64,000 nt of DNA from Jaapia argillacea MUCL 33604 (lineage: Eukaryota; Basidiomycota; Agaricomycetes; Jaapiales; Jaapiaceae), in assembly GCA_000697665.1 (NCBI GenBank), contig KL197756.1, positions 62,001 to 126,000 on the forward strand. The letters run 5' to 3'. Shown here in pieces: positions 32,333 through 45,467 of the stretch; position 1 is the first letter of the stretch, and the number at the start of each line of letters is the position of its first letter. The position numbers and the translations under genes are program-made. The notes under the pieces are model-generated. The model saw only the letters and a program-made list of their open reading frames with translations, was not told the origin of the DNA and searched no databases.

Positions 32333-35300
32333 ATGGAACTCTCAAAGAAGAATATGAATCGACACGGGACGAGCTTGTCTACTGAACCTTCTATGCGATT
32401 ATCTGCTCCTCCGAGTTCGTCGCCTGGAAAGGGACGTGCGTTTGATGATTTGGGTAGTTCGTTCGCCAAGCCTTCGTCTAGTCAAGGTGGGAGTTCGTTC
32501 ACTAAGCCGGGTAGTCAAGGCGCGAGGTCGTCTTCTAGTCAGGGCGGGAGGTCTAGGGGCGATGGGAAGAAGGCTGGTGCACCGTTTGGGGAGGTATACA
32601 TTGTTGGCATGTCGATCTTGGAGGCCGAGGAAGACGAAATCGATTTCTTATCTCAGCCGAGTTGTGATTCTACCCCCGAGAGGAAGAAAGTAGTCGGTTT
32701 GAAGGGGAAGGGGAAGGCTAATGGAGGCGAGGGAGAGGAGAGGGAGGGAAAAGTGAAAGGAGGAGATATCTATGATGATTGGGAACAGTCTGCTAAGACT
32801 CGTAGCAAAACTCTTCAGGGGATGTCTTTCAAGAAGAAGAAGAAGGAGCCTGAGGGGTCGGAGGTGAAGGACTCTGCTCCTTCCAGTTCTTCTATCAACG
32901 TTCGTGCCCCACCCCCGGAGGTGTCCCGACAACCACTCGTACCTCCCCCAGCTACGTCGACGAGGCCAGCACCGAGACCACTTCATCGCGGAGCTACGAA
33001 ACTCACAAACAACCCCGCTCCGGAGGATTCCCATCAACCACTCGTACCTCCCTCAACCACGTCTACAAGGCCAGTACCAAGACCACTTCATCGCGGAGCT
33101 ACCAAATCGATATTCACAGAGAACCCCGCTTCACCTCCCAAGCCAATCACTAACACAAACCAACGACCCCCAGCCAAGATACCTTTGCGGAATCGTAGCC
33201 CTAACGGTCGGGAAGTGTCAAGGAGTCAAACTGCAACCGATTTTGATTCAGTGCCCAAGGGACCGGGACCACGTCCCCGTCCCCGTCCTGCGTTTGGCAA
33301 GAAACAGTTAACGACTCAAGCCACCGAAATCCTCGAACCCGAATCGCGTAGCGTTGGTACTACCATTCGTCAACCCGCAGCTTTCCCTATAGAATTATCA
33401 CCCAAGTCCGACTCTGCTAGAAACGGGAAGAAAGCAATCGCCAAAGACTTTCCCATCGACCTCTCCCCTCTCACTCGACCCATAAATCTCAGTTCCGAAA
33501 AGTCCAAAGGGAAACACAAGGCAGCTCCTTTCCCTCTGTCACCTTGTACGACGCCGAAAGCGAAACCTTTGGGAAGGACGGCTACTCAGCCTTTTCCCGA
33601 TTTGTCGCCGCTTTCTAGTTGGGCTGATAAGGGGAAGGGGAAGGATGGAACCTCTTGGGAGGGTGAGCCAGATCTCAATCATAGTTTTGATGATTTGACC
33701 ATTTCGAAAGATGGGATTGCTGCGTTTCCTATGTCGACGCAAGACTTGGAGAGTATTGGTCGACCCGGTCCGTCTTTCGCTAGGAAGCGCGTATCTCGGT
33801 CAAGTAGTAGTGAAGGATCTACCCCGAAGAGAAGAAGGGAGAAGAATTTAAGGTATGCCCGTATTCTCCTCACTAAATTGACCCACCTTGATGGTTCGCA
33901 TCTCGATATCTTCGAAATAATAGTGATTCGGACGAAGACTTTGATATTGATAAGGATTCTTGTAAGTCCCGAGGCTCGAATTTTTGTCTGTAAAGCTCCC
34001 GTTTAACCACATTATATCTTAACAGTCTTCCTGGATCCTGCAACGGATCCGGCCACACTATGCCCCTGGTGTGATGAAGTCCTACCAGACTTACCGACTC
34101 CTCACCTTGCGACGCTCATCGCCGGCGCTCGTCGCAAGTCTTATCGTGATGCCCGTCCCTCCAACCCACTTGGTCTGAAAGCCCCATTAGCCGCCTTCGT
34201 CTCCGTTTGTCAACGACATCGATTTGAGACTCACCAAATCCCTCTCGCTAGAGCCAAAGGTTGGCCGACACACATCGATTTTGACCGTGTGCGAGAGCGG
34301 GTGGAAGCGTTGAAAGAACATCTCAATGAGTTAGTTATGGATGATCGGAAACTCAGTTTGGATGATATTGAGAAGATGGAGGCTCGAGGCGAAGATCTTG
34401 GGCCTAGGGGGAGGAGTATTTTCTGGAAGGAGATCCTCAAGGAGATTAAGAAGAAGGGCTCTCGAGCTGTCGTCGGTGTCAAAGGCCAGTTTGCAAGCTT
34501 CGAGAAGACCCAACCTGGATAGTAAGCCTGTCTTTTTTTCTGCCGCTTATCGCACATATTGAATTCTTGTCGCAGCTATGGAGAGCTCGGTTCCGTAATC
34601 ATTCATCATACACTCTACAACTTATTCCCCCCTTCCGATTTCGACCCTCAGTCGATCGCTCCATTCTCCCCCACCGAGTTCATACAACAGATACTGGTAC
34701 CCGAGGTAGCGGCAGCGCTAATCATGGACGATATGGGTTGTGACATGAAAGAGGCCGTCAAGACACTCCGGAGCAGTGTTCAATACGGCGTAGCCATGTA
34801 CCCTGGTGATGAGGACAAGGATGGTATGAGCGCCGGTGAACAGATCATCAAAGAGCGGGCCATGGCTAGGCGAAGAGAGTTGGAGGAGGAGGAGAGACTT
34901 GAAGAGGAGAGGCTGAAGGCGAAAGGGAGACCGAAGCCAAGACGGAAGGGTGCGGGAGGGTTGGAGGGGATGAGTTCTGAGAAGTCGGTGCAGCAAGGGA
35001 AGAAGAGGGAGGCGGAGGAAGTCTCGGGTACCAGCGATTGCGAAGTGCAAAGTGTCGACCGAGGTAGAAGGATGGGAAAGAGGAGGAAAACACCCGAGAA
35101 CGACGGTAGTCAATCGGAGGGCTTTGCCATCGTGAGCACCGACGATGAGTTCGCGGCTTCTACGAAAAGGCCAACGAGGCAAGGCACCGAGGTCCCACAA
35201 GCCAAACCTTCCCGTACGGATCTTGCAAAGTCATCCGAGATTCTAGAACTCGAGGACACTGAGGACGATAACGACGTTAGAAGCATCCGACCACACGTCA

Positions 35301-35768
35301 CAGACTCTCGGAAATCGAAATCTGTCGCAACCAGGCTGAGTCGTATCCAGTCGTCGGGAAGCATAACCATCGATTTGACAGAGGACGAAAAGGAACCACC
35401 TATCAAGGTATCTCGTGACAAACCTGGACGCCTCCCGGACGAGACGGTCGAAGATATCATGACTCCGAGACCCAAGCCTGTTCGGCCACTTGACGCAGCT
35501 CGGACTAGAGCCTTTGCACAGTCAGTTCACCTCCCCAGATATCTCTATTTCTCCAGTCCACTAACCTTCCCCTAGACTCGAAGCCGAACAGAAGGCAGGC
35601 AAATCTCGTTCGATGACCATTTCATCAGACTCTGAATCTGCGGGATCCGAAGCACCTTCGAGAGGTCGTCCGAGGAGACATCTCGTCAAGTCGTCAACCA
35701 AGGTCACAGAAAGTCATTCATGGCTGCTTAGCGACCCGACGGACAGTTGTCCCTCCCAATCTCAGTAG
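32333..35768 (+). CDS. RTC4: RTC4-domain protein (restriction of telomere capping 4 family)
   Basis: A first exon (32333 to about 33852) of over 500 disordered, Ser/Pro/Lys-rich residues is followed by short exons and then a folded domain: TLCPWCDEVLPDLP, then SVCQRHRFETHQIPLARAKG, WPTHIDFDRVRERVEALKEH, and VIIHHTLYNLFPP to EFIQQILVPEVAAALIMDDM. The Cys pair, the CQRHR motif and the WPxxIDF motif match the RTC4-like domain of yeast Rtc4, a nuclear protein named for telomere-capping genetics whose biochemical role is unknown. The C-terminal tail is acidic and basic by turns (SITIDLTEDEKE, a SUMO-interaction-like run). The N-terminal tail holds two 35-residue tandem units (QPLVPP...RPLHRGATK). 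The end is TAG at 35766-35768. Domain assignment is good; the large disordered flanks are typical of basidiomycete versions. Confidence 0.78.
32915..33121 (+). repeat. 105-bp tandem duplication within the RTC4-domain gene
   Basis: Two in-frame units of 105 bp (35 codons) with the shared peptide RPLHRGATK. The copies differ at a modest number of sites, mostly keeping the Pro-rich composition. Confidence 0.85.
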
Positions 35769-36351
35769 TTCGTTTGAGGATCATCTCGTGGCTTGGCTTC
35801 AAGTGTAGGACGCCGCACTTTCCCCCATCTGCTCCGCCGACAGTGCATGGCGTACGGTGCTCTGAATTACTAACATAATATTAGTATTTAGTACATATTA
35901 CTATGTTCGCCTCAATGTCAATTCACATCTAGTATCGAGGAATCGTTGGCTCGTCCGGGTCGATGTCTTGCGCACGCGGGAAGGGCTTTGAAAACTTGGC
36001 CCTTGCTCTCTCGCAAGGTATGTTGAGGTGTGATTCGCAGATGCAGGAGTCATTCGTCGAACTCGCGTTGAAGGTTCTCAGAAGCACCCGCAGAATCCGT
36101 CGGAGACCATGTCATTGTGCTCGATATAAAACCATCATATACATGTATATCACCCTCAATGGATTAAACTACCTCTAACGCCATAACTAGAAAATACACA
36201 AAGGACTCGTTAGAGCCATTACTCCAAAGCAAAGTCCACTTTTCATATCACAGTCCGACGATAGCCACTCAACTCCACCCGAGTCCATGCACGAACAACC
36301 ACCATCCGCACCTTCTCCCATCCCAGGATCAAAGGCTGTACTACCCACTCT
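35769..36351. other. Intergenic, convergent gene ends
   Basis: The RTC4-domain gene and the aspartic protease gene converge here. The stretch is AT-richer than its surroundings (TAACATAATATTAGTATTTAG near 35870) and no gene was recognised. Confidence 0.5.
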
Positions 36352-38082
36352 CTATAGAATCAAACCAGATCCCACAATCACCACACCAATCAACATCGTC
36401 CACATCCCAACCCGAGTGGTCCTAGCACCACTCGATGACCTCCCTCCACTTCCACCTGCAGCAGTAACAGCCGCCGCCGAACCGATAGTAGCAGAAGGTA
36501 TAGCACCATCCACACCGTTCATAGCCAACGCAGCTGATGAGAGCTGAGCAAAGCCGACTGACGGGGGGTTGAATCGGAAAACCGAATACACGTTTTTCTA
36601 TAAAAGGAATCACAGGATGAGTCGACCGATTATAGACGGGGTGGAGTGAGAGAGGGACGTACCAGGAATGTATCACCAACGATCCAAGAAGGCGCATTCC
36701 CACCCGTAGTCAACTCAAAGAACCCTCCCAAACATTCCGTATTACTCAACGCCGTAAGCTTGAAATCAGAGGGACTGATCGACCATGATTGGCCACCAAA
36801 TGCCAAAGAAACGTTCACAGTCGTACTGCAGGCTGATGATTTCAAACATATGAGCATATATGGGAACGAAAGCGCAACGAATAACTTACGATAAGTATAA
36901 TATCCTTCAAAGTTGCCTGTGCCGGGTGCAGATCCCGGGATCTGGGCGTAGATCTGGGCGATGGTGGCTGAGGGACCACCAACGAGTGTGGTGCCGGTGT
37001 CGATAGCGGAATATGCACTAGCGCCAGTGGGAACAGTAACAGCGGCTCCTTGAACAGTGAGCGCTAAAGAGGAAAAACAAAACAGTCAGGATTAACTGGA
37101 CCCAAAAATAGGGGGGGATCAACATACAAGTCAAAGGAAGGATCCAATACGACACTTGGCCACTGGGGATATTCTGAAAGTCGATTTCGCCAGTGTACAA
37201 CGAATTGTTGACAGCACCCATGGTAAAGGTACCTCCAGGCTCCAAAGTCTTGGCCGAATTGTCATTCACAAACCTCGTCAACTGAAACGCCATGACCGGT
37301 GTATCCCAAGTCCCACTTCCAGCAAGCGTCTGCCAAAATGGTGTTGCTCCAGACGAAGCAATAGTTTGCCATGCCAGTCCAAGTAAACCAGATACTGGCG
37401 AACTGAGTAAACCGGAAGAGACTTGGTCGCAAACGCCAAATACTTGGTTCGCTACTGAAAATCCAGCCATCTGGACTGAATCTTGGCCAAGGACACCGAT
37501 GGCACGTCCGGAACCGTATTGAATGTCGAATGGTTGGGAGAGGTTTTTGAAAGATGAAGAGGATGCGGCGTCGAATGTGGGAACTGAACGGCATCCGGTT
37601 GAACAACTCGAGTCGGCAAGCCAAAGATCGCTGAAAAAATGAAAGGTGAGACGACATGGGATCGTCGAGCTTGTGAACTCACGATGATCCAGTGTCAAGA
37701 ATAACGTTGTACGATACGGGTGGTGTACCGACTGCCAACGATCCGTAATAACTGGAGTCGGCGTTCTGGTTGACGAGTCTGAGAACAAGGGAGGTCAGAC
37801 CCTGCATTGTGAAGTGAGCGGTAGGGAGCGAACTCACAAATTGGTACCAGAAGCTCTCTTTCGCGTCGACGGAGGATCAGGTGGGGTACCGCCATACTTG
37901 GCGATCAACATTTCTCGATGGCTCCTCGCCCATTCACCCCAATCTTCAACGGTCCTCCTCCCATGAGGTTTCCTGAGCAAGTTCATCGTCACGCCAGCCT
38001 CTGCGCTCGGATGAGGGGCAGCATAGGCATCCGAAGTGATTAAAAGCAACAAGGCAAGGGTGCAAGGTAACATCGAAAGCAT
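36352..38082 (-). CDS. GPI-anchored aspartic protease (pepsin family A1)
   Basis: A multi-exon gene with start ATG at 38082. The N-terminus (MLSMLPCTLALLLLITSDAY) is a signal peptide; a propeptide ending near TRKRASG suggests cleavage after basic residues. The mature part has YYGSLAVGTPP, the first active site ILDTGSSDLWL, the flap region FDIQYGSGRAIGVLG, and the second active site AIDTGTTLVGGPS. Two Cys pairs are visible (SSCSTGC; ACS...TEC). The C-terminus is a Ser/Gly/Ala-rich stalk followed by a hydrophobic tail (MWTMLIGVVIVGSGLIL) with no basic end, the pattern of a GPI-attachment signal, as in yapsins and related wall proteases. The enzyme should act at the plasma membrane or cell wall at acid pH. 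Family is certain; GPI anchoring is a strong inference. Confidence 0.92.
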
Positions 38083-39464
38083 AGCGGTGGTTTGTTAGGT
38101 TAGAAGTGCTTGGAGGTCGAAGGGGGGTGCTCCGAAATAAGTTCCAGGATATTAGATGATATTAGTTAGGTCGTGGGCGTTAACTCGCGCTGCGAGATAT
38201 ATCAAGAGTTAGAGTCTAAGAAAGGGAGAAGCGAAAGGTGGGGAGAGAGTGAAAGGCGACCTGCGCAGTGTTCGTGGCTTTATACAAACCCGCAGCCAAG
38301 ACACTATTGACCGTTTTCGGTTATCGGTGGGTCTTGCCGAGACTGTCCGGGAGACCTCCGCTGTCGCCGGATTGGGCCGCGACACCCGTTGCCATCTCAA
38401 TTTTGGCATACAAAGTTTCATCCTTTTGTCTCTCCGTTCTTCCCGTTGCCATCTGCTGGATGTTTCCCCTGCTCGTATATTGTTTTCTGTATCCTTGAAA
38501 ATATTGTCTCGCTATTGTTGTTCGCCGCGATATTACCGGAGTTCATTGATTGGAGGCTGTCCTGTTGACACAGGTACCCTTGGCGGACCCTGGACCATTA
38601 CGTCGGTTCCTCTCAACTTTTGGAGTACAAGCACGACGTCAGTCTTGTCAAACCTTCCTGCTTGTCAAACGTGCTCTCCTTGTGCGATCTCCACCTGGGT
38701 CTGGCCTGCGTAAAGCTGTGATGCTCAGTCTCCAGATCATCGTCATCTCTCACCGTCAATTCGAAGTCTATTGTTGGTGCTCCGCAGCCCGATCTTTCTG
38801 TCCCTCCCTGGACCTCCTGCCGGACAGTCCCCTTCGCAAGGAGGTCGTGTAACCGACTCCAACCTAAAGTTGGATAACTGGCTCGGCAGTCTTACTGCCG
38901 ATTGGATGCCACGGCTTGGAGCTCTCTCATCTGACATACCCAAGCTCTTGGCAAGTTCTTGAGTTCTCGTCGATACTTGTGATGCCAATCCTAACTGGCA
39001 CTACTTACTCCCATTTAGACTTTTGGCCCGGAACTTGTCAGACAGACTGTCTACTCCAGGTCTTGACAGGTCCTCATGTTTGCGACTGGTCAGTCGCCGA
39101 GGCTTCAATAGGTTAGGGTTTCCTATTCCCCACCAATGGCAGATTGTGCCGACGGATAATCATCTGGCCATATTCACCTCTATGGAGCTACCGTCGATCA
39201 CGCAGCAGCACTGACTGGAAATTATCGATGCACTGTAGCGGGACGCATCGCCCAGCGATCACCGCAGTGCTTGAGCTGTGTTTGCTTACTCATGGATCGG
39301 ACTTGTCATGTGTCTCGTGCCGGTCAACACGGGAAATAACTGCTGTACTTCGGTTCCTCTCCAATTCATTCATAAATTTCTTCAATGCGTCGATGTACAA
39401 TAAAGCTAGCGGAGGCCACAACGAACTCTACGATCTACCATATATCAAGGGGGACGAAACGGAT
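38083..39464. other. Intergenic, no supported gene
   Basis: About 1.4 kb holding the promoter of the protease gene and the 3' flank of the transporter gene. A plus-strand open frame (38249-38713) shows a few Cys and Pro but no family resemblance and no convincing splice partners, so it is not called. Confidence 0.45.
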
Positions 39465-41480
39465 CATTTCCCCTCTCTCGCCTTCCTCCGAGCTCTCCAT
39501 ACTGGTCCCATCTTCATTTCGAGATATAAAACGGGTGTGATCAAAGCGATCATCCCACCAAAAACAACAAACGTCCATCCCGTGCCAATAGCATTGACGA
39601 GCAAGTCCACGATCGAAACCAACGCTGCACTGCAAGCACACCGGACGATATTGTTCTACACCAATTTCGCATCAGAAAATGGACTACAAGAAGGACGAGA
39701 TAATTTATGACTAACGCATGCCGTGACAGTCGACGACTGGCCTGGGGCCAAGTCCACAAGTAGAGTAGTTGTCGGGGCCATGAGCGCATTAACCATGAAC
39801 CCAACTAACAATTTAACAACCATCAACGAAAGGGATAAAGGAGTACAGGGGGGTCTGGAGCTTACCGAGTGCATTGATAATTAACGGGGCAGCTAATGAT
39901 ACCCGCTTCTGTAAACACCAACCATACCCCAGACAACACGCGATTAGGACAAGCATGCAAGGAGGCAACAATCGTAGTCTGGCGAATTCTATGGGAAAGT
40001 TGCCGCTCTTCTCGATATCTCCAACCGATATCTTCTTCTCGGGATCCGCTTCTGCCTTTTCAATCAAACGCCTCTTCACCCTCTGGTAGTCCTTGTCGAG
40101 TAACTTCCCCGAGACTACTCCACCGAGGAGCATGCCAGATCCGATGGGAAGGTAACATAGTCCCAGTTCAGTCTCAGTTAGATGTGGGTATGATTGCTTG
40201 AAGAGAGTCGGCAGGGTGGCCATAAATCCATAAGCAACGGCAACGACGACGCCGACAAATAGCAGTGGGATCAAGATTTCGGGGTATGTCAAAAGCCGCA
40301 GAGGGTTTTGGAGCCGTTTGGGCGGGGGTCTGTCATCCAGAGATGGGGTTTGGTTCCTCCGTGTTAGAACCACCACAGGTCGGTAAAGTTTGGGCGGGGG
40401 TATACTTCCGTCCCCAACAAGAACGCGAAGGGTCTCGGGGAAAAGTCTGCTCGAATAAATTTGATGACGAGAAATATGTGGAATTACACAACCGGACTCA
40501 CATGAAGATGAACACTAAGCAAGCGCCAGACGCGATGCACATGAACCAGAAAATGGATCTAAAAGAATATGATGCGACTGCGACTATATATTAATCAAAT
40601 TTGCTCACCTCCAGCCCAGGCTATCTGCGAGTAAGCCACCCAAAATAGGGCCAAGAGTCGGGCCGACCATAGGACCGATGTTATACATACCAATGAAACC
40701 ACCCCTCTCTGCTGGGGTTGCGACGTCGCCGATGACTCCGGCACCTAGAAAACCCATGAATAATGCAAATAAAGAAACGACCATGAGATGAAGACTACAT
40801 ACCGACCGCAATCGTACTAGCGGAGCCTAACACGTTCGGTTAACAACGGTAATCGCAATGAGGAGTGAGTACTCGCCTGCAGCTTGGACGGCTCGGAGGA
40901 GCATTAGTAACCAATAAGCATTGGTCGGGACCAATGCGAGACCAACGCAAGATAATGATAAAATCAAGAGGCAGGCCAGGAAGATCGGTCTTCTACCATA
41001 TCGATCTGATACTGTTCCCCATAACATAGGAGCTGAGGGCAGTGCAAGTCAGTAGGCGAGATGCGATATCGTTATGAAAGCTCGACTCACAGACTCCTTG
41101 CATCACCATGTAGATGGTGACAGTAAGATTGATGAGTTCCACCGACTTATGAAAGGCAGTAGCGATAACGGGGATAGCAGGGAGGTAGATACTAGCGGTG
41201 AGTGGGCTGTTGGGCGGATGATAACGAACATTCAGCCCGTCACACAGCAACGGGTCCAAGGGGACACCTACCTGAATATTCCAGCGACTGAGGCTAGAGT
41301 GACAATTATCCATTTCTCGCGTCGCGTGTAAATACTGTACGGCTTTTCTATTGTTTGAGTTGATGCTGCTTGTGTCTCTTTGGAAGTCTCTTGATCCCTC
41401 ACCGCCGCGACTGATGGTGAGGCCTGGCGATCATGATCTTTCAGTGTCCCATCAGACGATGATTTACGAGGGGCCGTCAT
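39465..41480 (-). CDS. Major facilitator drug:H+ antiporter (DHA1 type)
   Basis: A multi-exon gene from ATG at 41480 to TGA at 39465-39467. A polar N-terminal tail (about 50 residues, Ser/Thr/Gln-rich) precedes the first membrane helix (KWIIVTLASVAGIFR). Loop 2-3 carries the family signature GTVSDRYGRRPIF, and helix 5 carries GMYNIGPMVGPTLGPILGG, motif C of antiporters. A central cytosolic loop (RNQTPSLDDRPPPKRLQNP) separates two six-helix halves; the last helices include WTFVVFGGMIALITPVLYL. The arrangement fits the 12-helix DHA1 group that includes Qdr/Aqr1-type exporters of drugs, polyamines or weak acids. The substrate cannot be told from sequence. It should sit in the plasma membrane. 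Confidence 0.85.
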
Positions 41481-41927
41481 GGAAAGTGCAAAGACCTAGC
41501 AGGGTGAAGTGCAGAGCAAGTTGAGATGAGTAACATAGTCGCATTAATATTCTCAACTGTCGATGGTCATCGTCAACGTCAAATGTGATTGACTTCGCCG
41601 ACGATATCGCTCGAAACCGCGCACGTGACTATCGTGTCTGCACATGATTCAATGAGCCAATCAAATGGCTCGAGCCGGCCAATGAGCGGTCAAGTTTGTC
41701 TTGCCACTAGGGACCGTCTTTTTGAGAAGACTCGACTTGGGTCCGCAAGGACGCCGGCATAGGAAGGCCACACAACTCGCGATATCAGCGTACACGGCGA
41801 GGATATGAACGAAACGACATAGATGGATACAATGACAACATAGAAAGATACGGGGTATTGACTCGGACATCAAGAACTGATAACGCCATTGACCCGTCTG
41901 TAGGTCACATAGGCCACTACTGCATCT
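41481..41927. other. Intergenic, no supported gene
   Basis: Promoter of the transporter gene and 3' flank of CHAT copy A. The final ~45 bp resemble the flanks of CHAT copies B and C, marking the edge of the duplicated block. Confidence 0.45.
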
Positions 41928-44900
41928 TTAAAAACCCAGATGAACGAATGAAACCCATCGCAGAAACGAACACCTCTCCTCACGGAGTTTGGAAACAGCG
42001 ATGTGGAGAGCCCGAGCAGCTTCAGCAGTATCGGGAGTTGCCTGTGACCCCGAAGTCTCCCCCGCCGGCGAAAATAAATGGCGATAAAAAGTATCCGCCA
42101 CTTTTGGCCCGTCCTTGTCATCAATGGACCTGTGGAGCCATCATGAGATTATGCATGGAAATTGGTTCCCTCTTCCCTAATACAGGGCACCAGGACTCAC
42201 CACAACGTCCCAACAACACCTCTAAATCCCGCAAACAGCATCGTAGCCGCCAAATGCATGGATTCGTCCGGGAGACTCTGGTCACCCGTTGCAGTTTGGC
42301 AGGCACTGAGGAATACCAATGATTCGTTTTTCAACGAGAGTTTCATGATTTCAGTGACATTGAGTGGGCCATCTTCGAGAATGAGGGCGCTCTGGAGGGG
42401 GCTTCGACGATCTTCCTCGTCAACGAGTAGGTCAGCAGAGTCTTGTATCCCATGGCATGCGAAATGTAGAATAGTCGCAGAGGGAATCTCGGAAAGGATG
42501 CTGGACACTAAGGCGGGTGCTCCTGGAAGACCATATCGGACGAGAACATGATCGTCAACGATGTTCTCGATGTTTTGCAGTTCAATTTCGGTATTGGGAA
42601 TGGGCCGATATCCTTTGCTGTTGGGTTGAATGACGACAAGCATTTTGAACGAGTCGACTTTGGGAGGCGCATCGCGGAGGAGGGTGGTGAGTGTGGGTAT
42701 GAAGGAAGAAACAACGTAGTCGGAGACGCTTTCCCCTTCGGGACTGTCGTATATGCCGGCGGCGTGAATGGGCAGAGAACTGAACGAACCGGTCGGGCAC
42801 CACCAGAGGCGAGGAGGTGATGCAGATCTCTGAAAGTAAATCATTCAATGAATAAGGGAGTGCAAATATACTTATTGCTACAAATCGCAGCCTCACCTTG
42901 AGATCCAACGCTCGAATGATGGGTTCAACAACTGTTTCCCACAACTTGGCCAGTCCCTCTTTCATTATCGTTTCAGGGCTTTTAACTTTGTCTTTCCAAC
43001 GCATACCTCGATCGCCACACGACAGAGGACATGCATCCTCACAAAGAGCTCGCATCTTGGCAAGCTGTTGCTGAGTATCCGCATTAAAGCCGGTCAGCGG
43101 AACATGCAAAACCTCGGTTCCCGGCGCTTTTATTATCAAAGCATCGAACCTGGAATCCGTGGCATTGAGGATGACGACTGGGCCGTGCGCAGCTACATGG
43201 CGAAGGTCAGGATAGGCTTTCGGAAGCAAAAAGCCCTCGAAGCCCTCCATGCCTCTCACTTCCTGGAGACAAGCTCGCCACTGGTCGCCAAGAAGGCGGA
43301 GATGCCGTGACTGTGTCTCCGAGACCGCAGCAAGTCCAACGTCGTATGACCCCATTGTTACTTTGTCGGCTCCGCGATAGGAATCTTGTTCCATTTTTTG
43401 CGAAATCGTCTGAAGCTGATCCGCAAGTTCTGGCGCCTTGAGACGAAGGTCGTCGAATGAAGTCCGAAGTTGGAGGGCTTGTGACCAGAAGACTGCACGT
43501 CCTTCTTCAAGAAGTTCAACAGCTCTCTCAAACTTTCCCTCCCGAATGGCTACAGCAGCAGCTTCCCGAGCCAGGCCATCTGTACCGGATGTTAGAGCGC
43601 TCTGGCGCGATGATAAGTCCTGTCCAAGCATGGCGAGACTAGGAAGAAATCCAATAGCAGCTCCATATGCATCCAACGCCGATTTGTGGCCACACCCATC
43701 TGCCCAATGCGCCCACTTCTGTGCGACGAAGAAGCGCTGTGCCACTGATTCAGACTCATCGGCAACTGCTGCCGGGAAGGCCTCCATGGCCTCATACAGA
43801 TCACCAGGTTGCCTTGTGAGGTCGTATTGTTGGCATAGTAGCTTTCCTAAAAGACTGAGAGTCATGAAGGTTGAAGAACTGGGTTCAATGCATGCCTCAC
43901 GACAAACCGAGATGGCCGATGTGAGGTCTTCGGGAAAATGGTGGTGATCATATCTCTTCTGGAGGGTATGAGCTAGATTATTGAGGAGACCCGTGGGATT
44001 TCGATGTTGGAGACGCGTCAGAGAGAGAGCTTCGCGTCGAAGAGCAATGGCTTCGTCGAGGTCCTCCAACTTGCGTGAATGGTTGTATTTCTCCTCCGTT
44101 ACGTGAGCGAGGATAGCCACGGCTTCTCGTCGATCTGGATGTGAATGGCCCATAGCAGAAACCACTTCACTCTGCAATTGGATAGCTTCCTCTAGAAATG
44201 AGACCCCTCTACCGCTATCTTTACCCCTAGTGTTATGGAATCGCTGTGATAAGGCAAGGGCTAGGCTGGAGGCTACAAGGTATCGATGGGGGGACGTTGG
44301 TGGTGATAGCAACATGGCCTTGCGCAATAGCAGAATAGCTTCGTCGAGACCCCTGGCGTTGGTCTTTGTAGAGGACGAATATCGGAATTGAAGGGCACTT
44401 GCAAGGTGTCTCAGCATCGAGGCCTGTGGGTGGTGGTCGACATCAGTTGAGCTAATGTAAGCATGCAAAAGTGAGATGGCTTCATCCAACTTGTGTAATT
44501 GGTACGAGGTCTGGAACTGATGGATAAGTATGGAAGCCAGGTTTTCCAGAGCGGCTTGTCGAATTGCACTCGATTCCGATCGACGGAGTGTCTCTCTGCA
44601 GAGCTTCTCTGCCTCTTCAAGGTCTTGGCGGGTTGCCAACCACTTATATCGGGATTTGAGACAAATGGCGAGATTCACTTGAACAAGTGATGCCCCAGAT
44701 GGCTGGAGGGGAAGATCACGAGCATGCTGGAGAAGTGATATGGCTTTCTCGAGAATCGGGAGTCCTTCTTCCGTCTCAAGGGATATACGTAAGAGAGTGG
44801 CTGCAAGAGCATTGACAATGCGAGCTCTCTCGGGATCATCGGGGCGTAGATCGAGACATTGTTGGTTTACCTCAATAGCCTCGTCCAGATCCCTCTGCTG

Positions 44901-45467
44901 CCTGGAGGCCTGGAATCGTTGGAGCAGAAGGTCGCCGAGGAGCTGATAGCTGTCTCTCGACGTGGGACGTAACTGGAGGGCCTTCCGACTCAGTACCACC
45001 GCTTCGTCGAGGTCAGAACCCTCGCCAGTGGCGAGAAACCGACACTGAAGAGCGTTACAGACGTTACAGAGAACGTCGTATTGATCTGGGTCCCCAGCTG
45101 GTAACAGCTCGAGGGCTTGTCGATGTTGTGATAAGGCGTCCTCGAGGTCTCGAAGATTTTCTGAATGATCGAAGCGATCGTGTAGAGCAAACCCATAATG
45201 ACTGAGCAACGATGGGCGAAGTGGATGGTTGGATTCTACCGCGGTGAGGGACTGCCGATGGACCTCGATCGCCGTATCGATGTCGAGGAGGTCTTCCGTT
45301 TCATCAAACCTGTCTCTCAACGCCGATCCAAGCTCCTTGAGAAGCCATGCTCTCTTTTGGCCGGGGTGGGGATGCTTTTTGAGAGCGGCAGACTTCTTTC
45401 GAATGACTGTATTGATGCACGCCAGAGCACTACGATGTGGCGAAGGACAGCAGTGCGTAGATGCCAT
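41928..45467 (-). CDS. TPR-CHAT caspase-like protein, copy A
   Basis: Three exons (45467-42897, 42829-42201, 42129-41928) join in phase to 1133 residues. Residues 1 to about 700 are tandem TPR-like helical pairs; many units contain the run LDEAI or LEEAI after a basic R(F/Y) motif (for example GSDLDEAVVLSRKALQLRP). The C-terminal 280 residues are a CHAT domain (caspase-like, clan CD): WWCPTGSFSSLPIHAAG, ATILHFACHGIQDS with the catalytic His, and LVFLSACQTATGD with the catalytic Cys. The protein ends in FVHLGF. TPR-CHAT proteins are numerous in agaricomycetes; in fungi and bacteria related CHAT proteases switch on death effectors such as gasdermins, but no such partner is seen nearby. The gene is divergent from the RING remnant at 45834, sharing 366 bp. 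Confidence 0.9.

Noticed and set aside
38249-38713. Plus-strand frame of 154 residues upstream of the protease
   Set aside because: No recognisable motif, no splice partners and ordinary composition; likely chance.
41928-45467. Relation to bacterial Craspase (TPR-CHAT with type III-E CRISPR)
   Set aside because: Only the domain pair is shared. No CRISPR effector or array exists here and TPR-CHAT proteins are common in basidiomycetes on their own.
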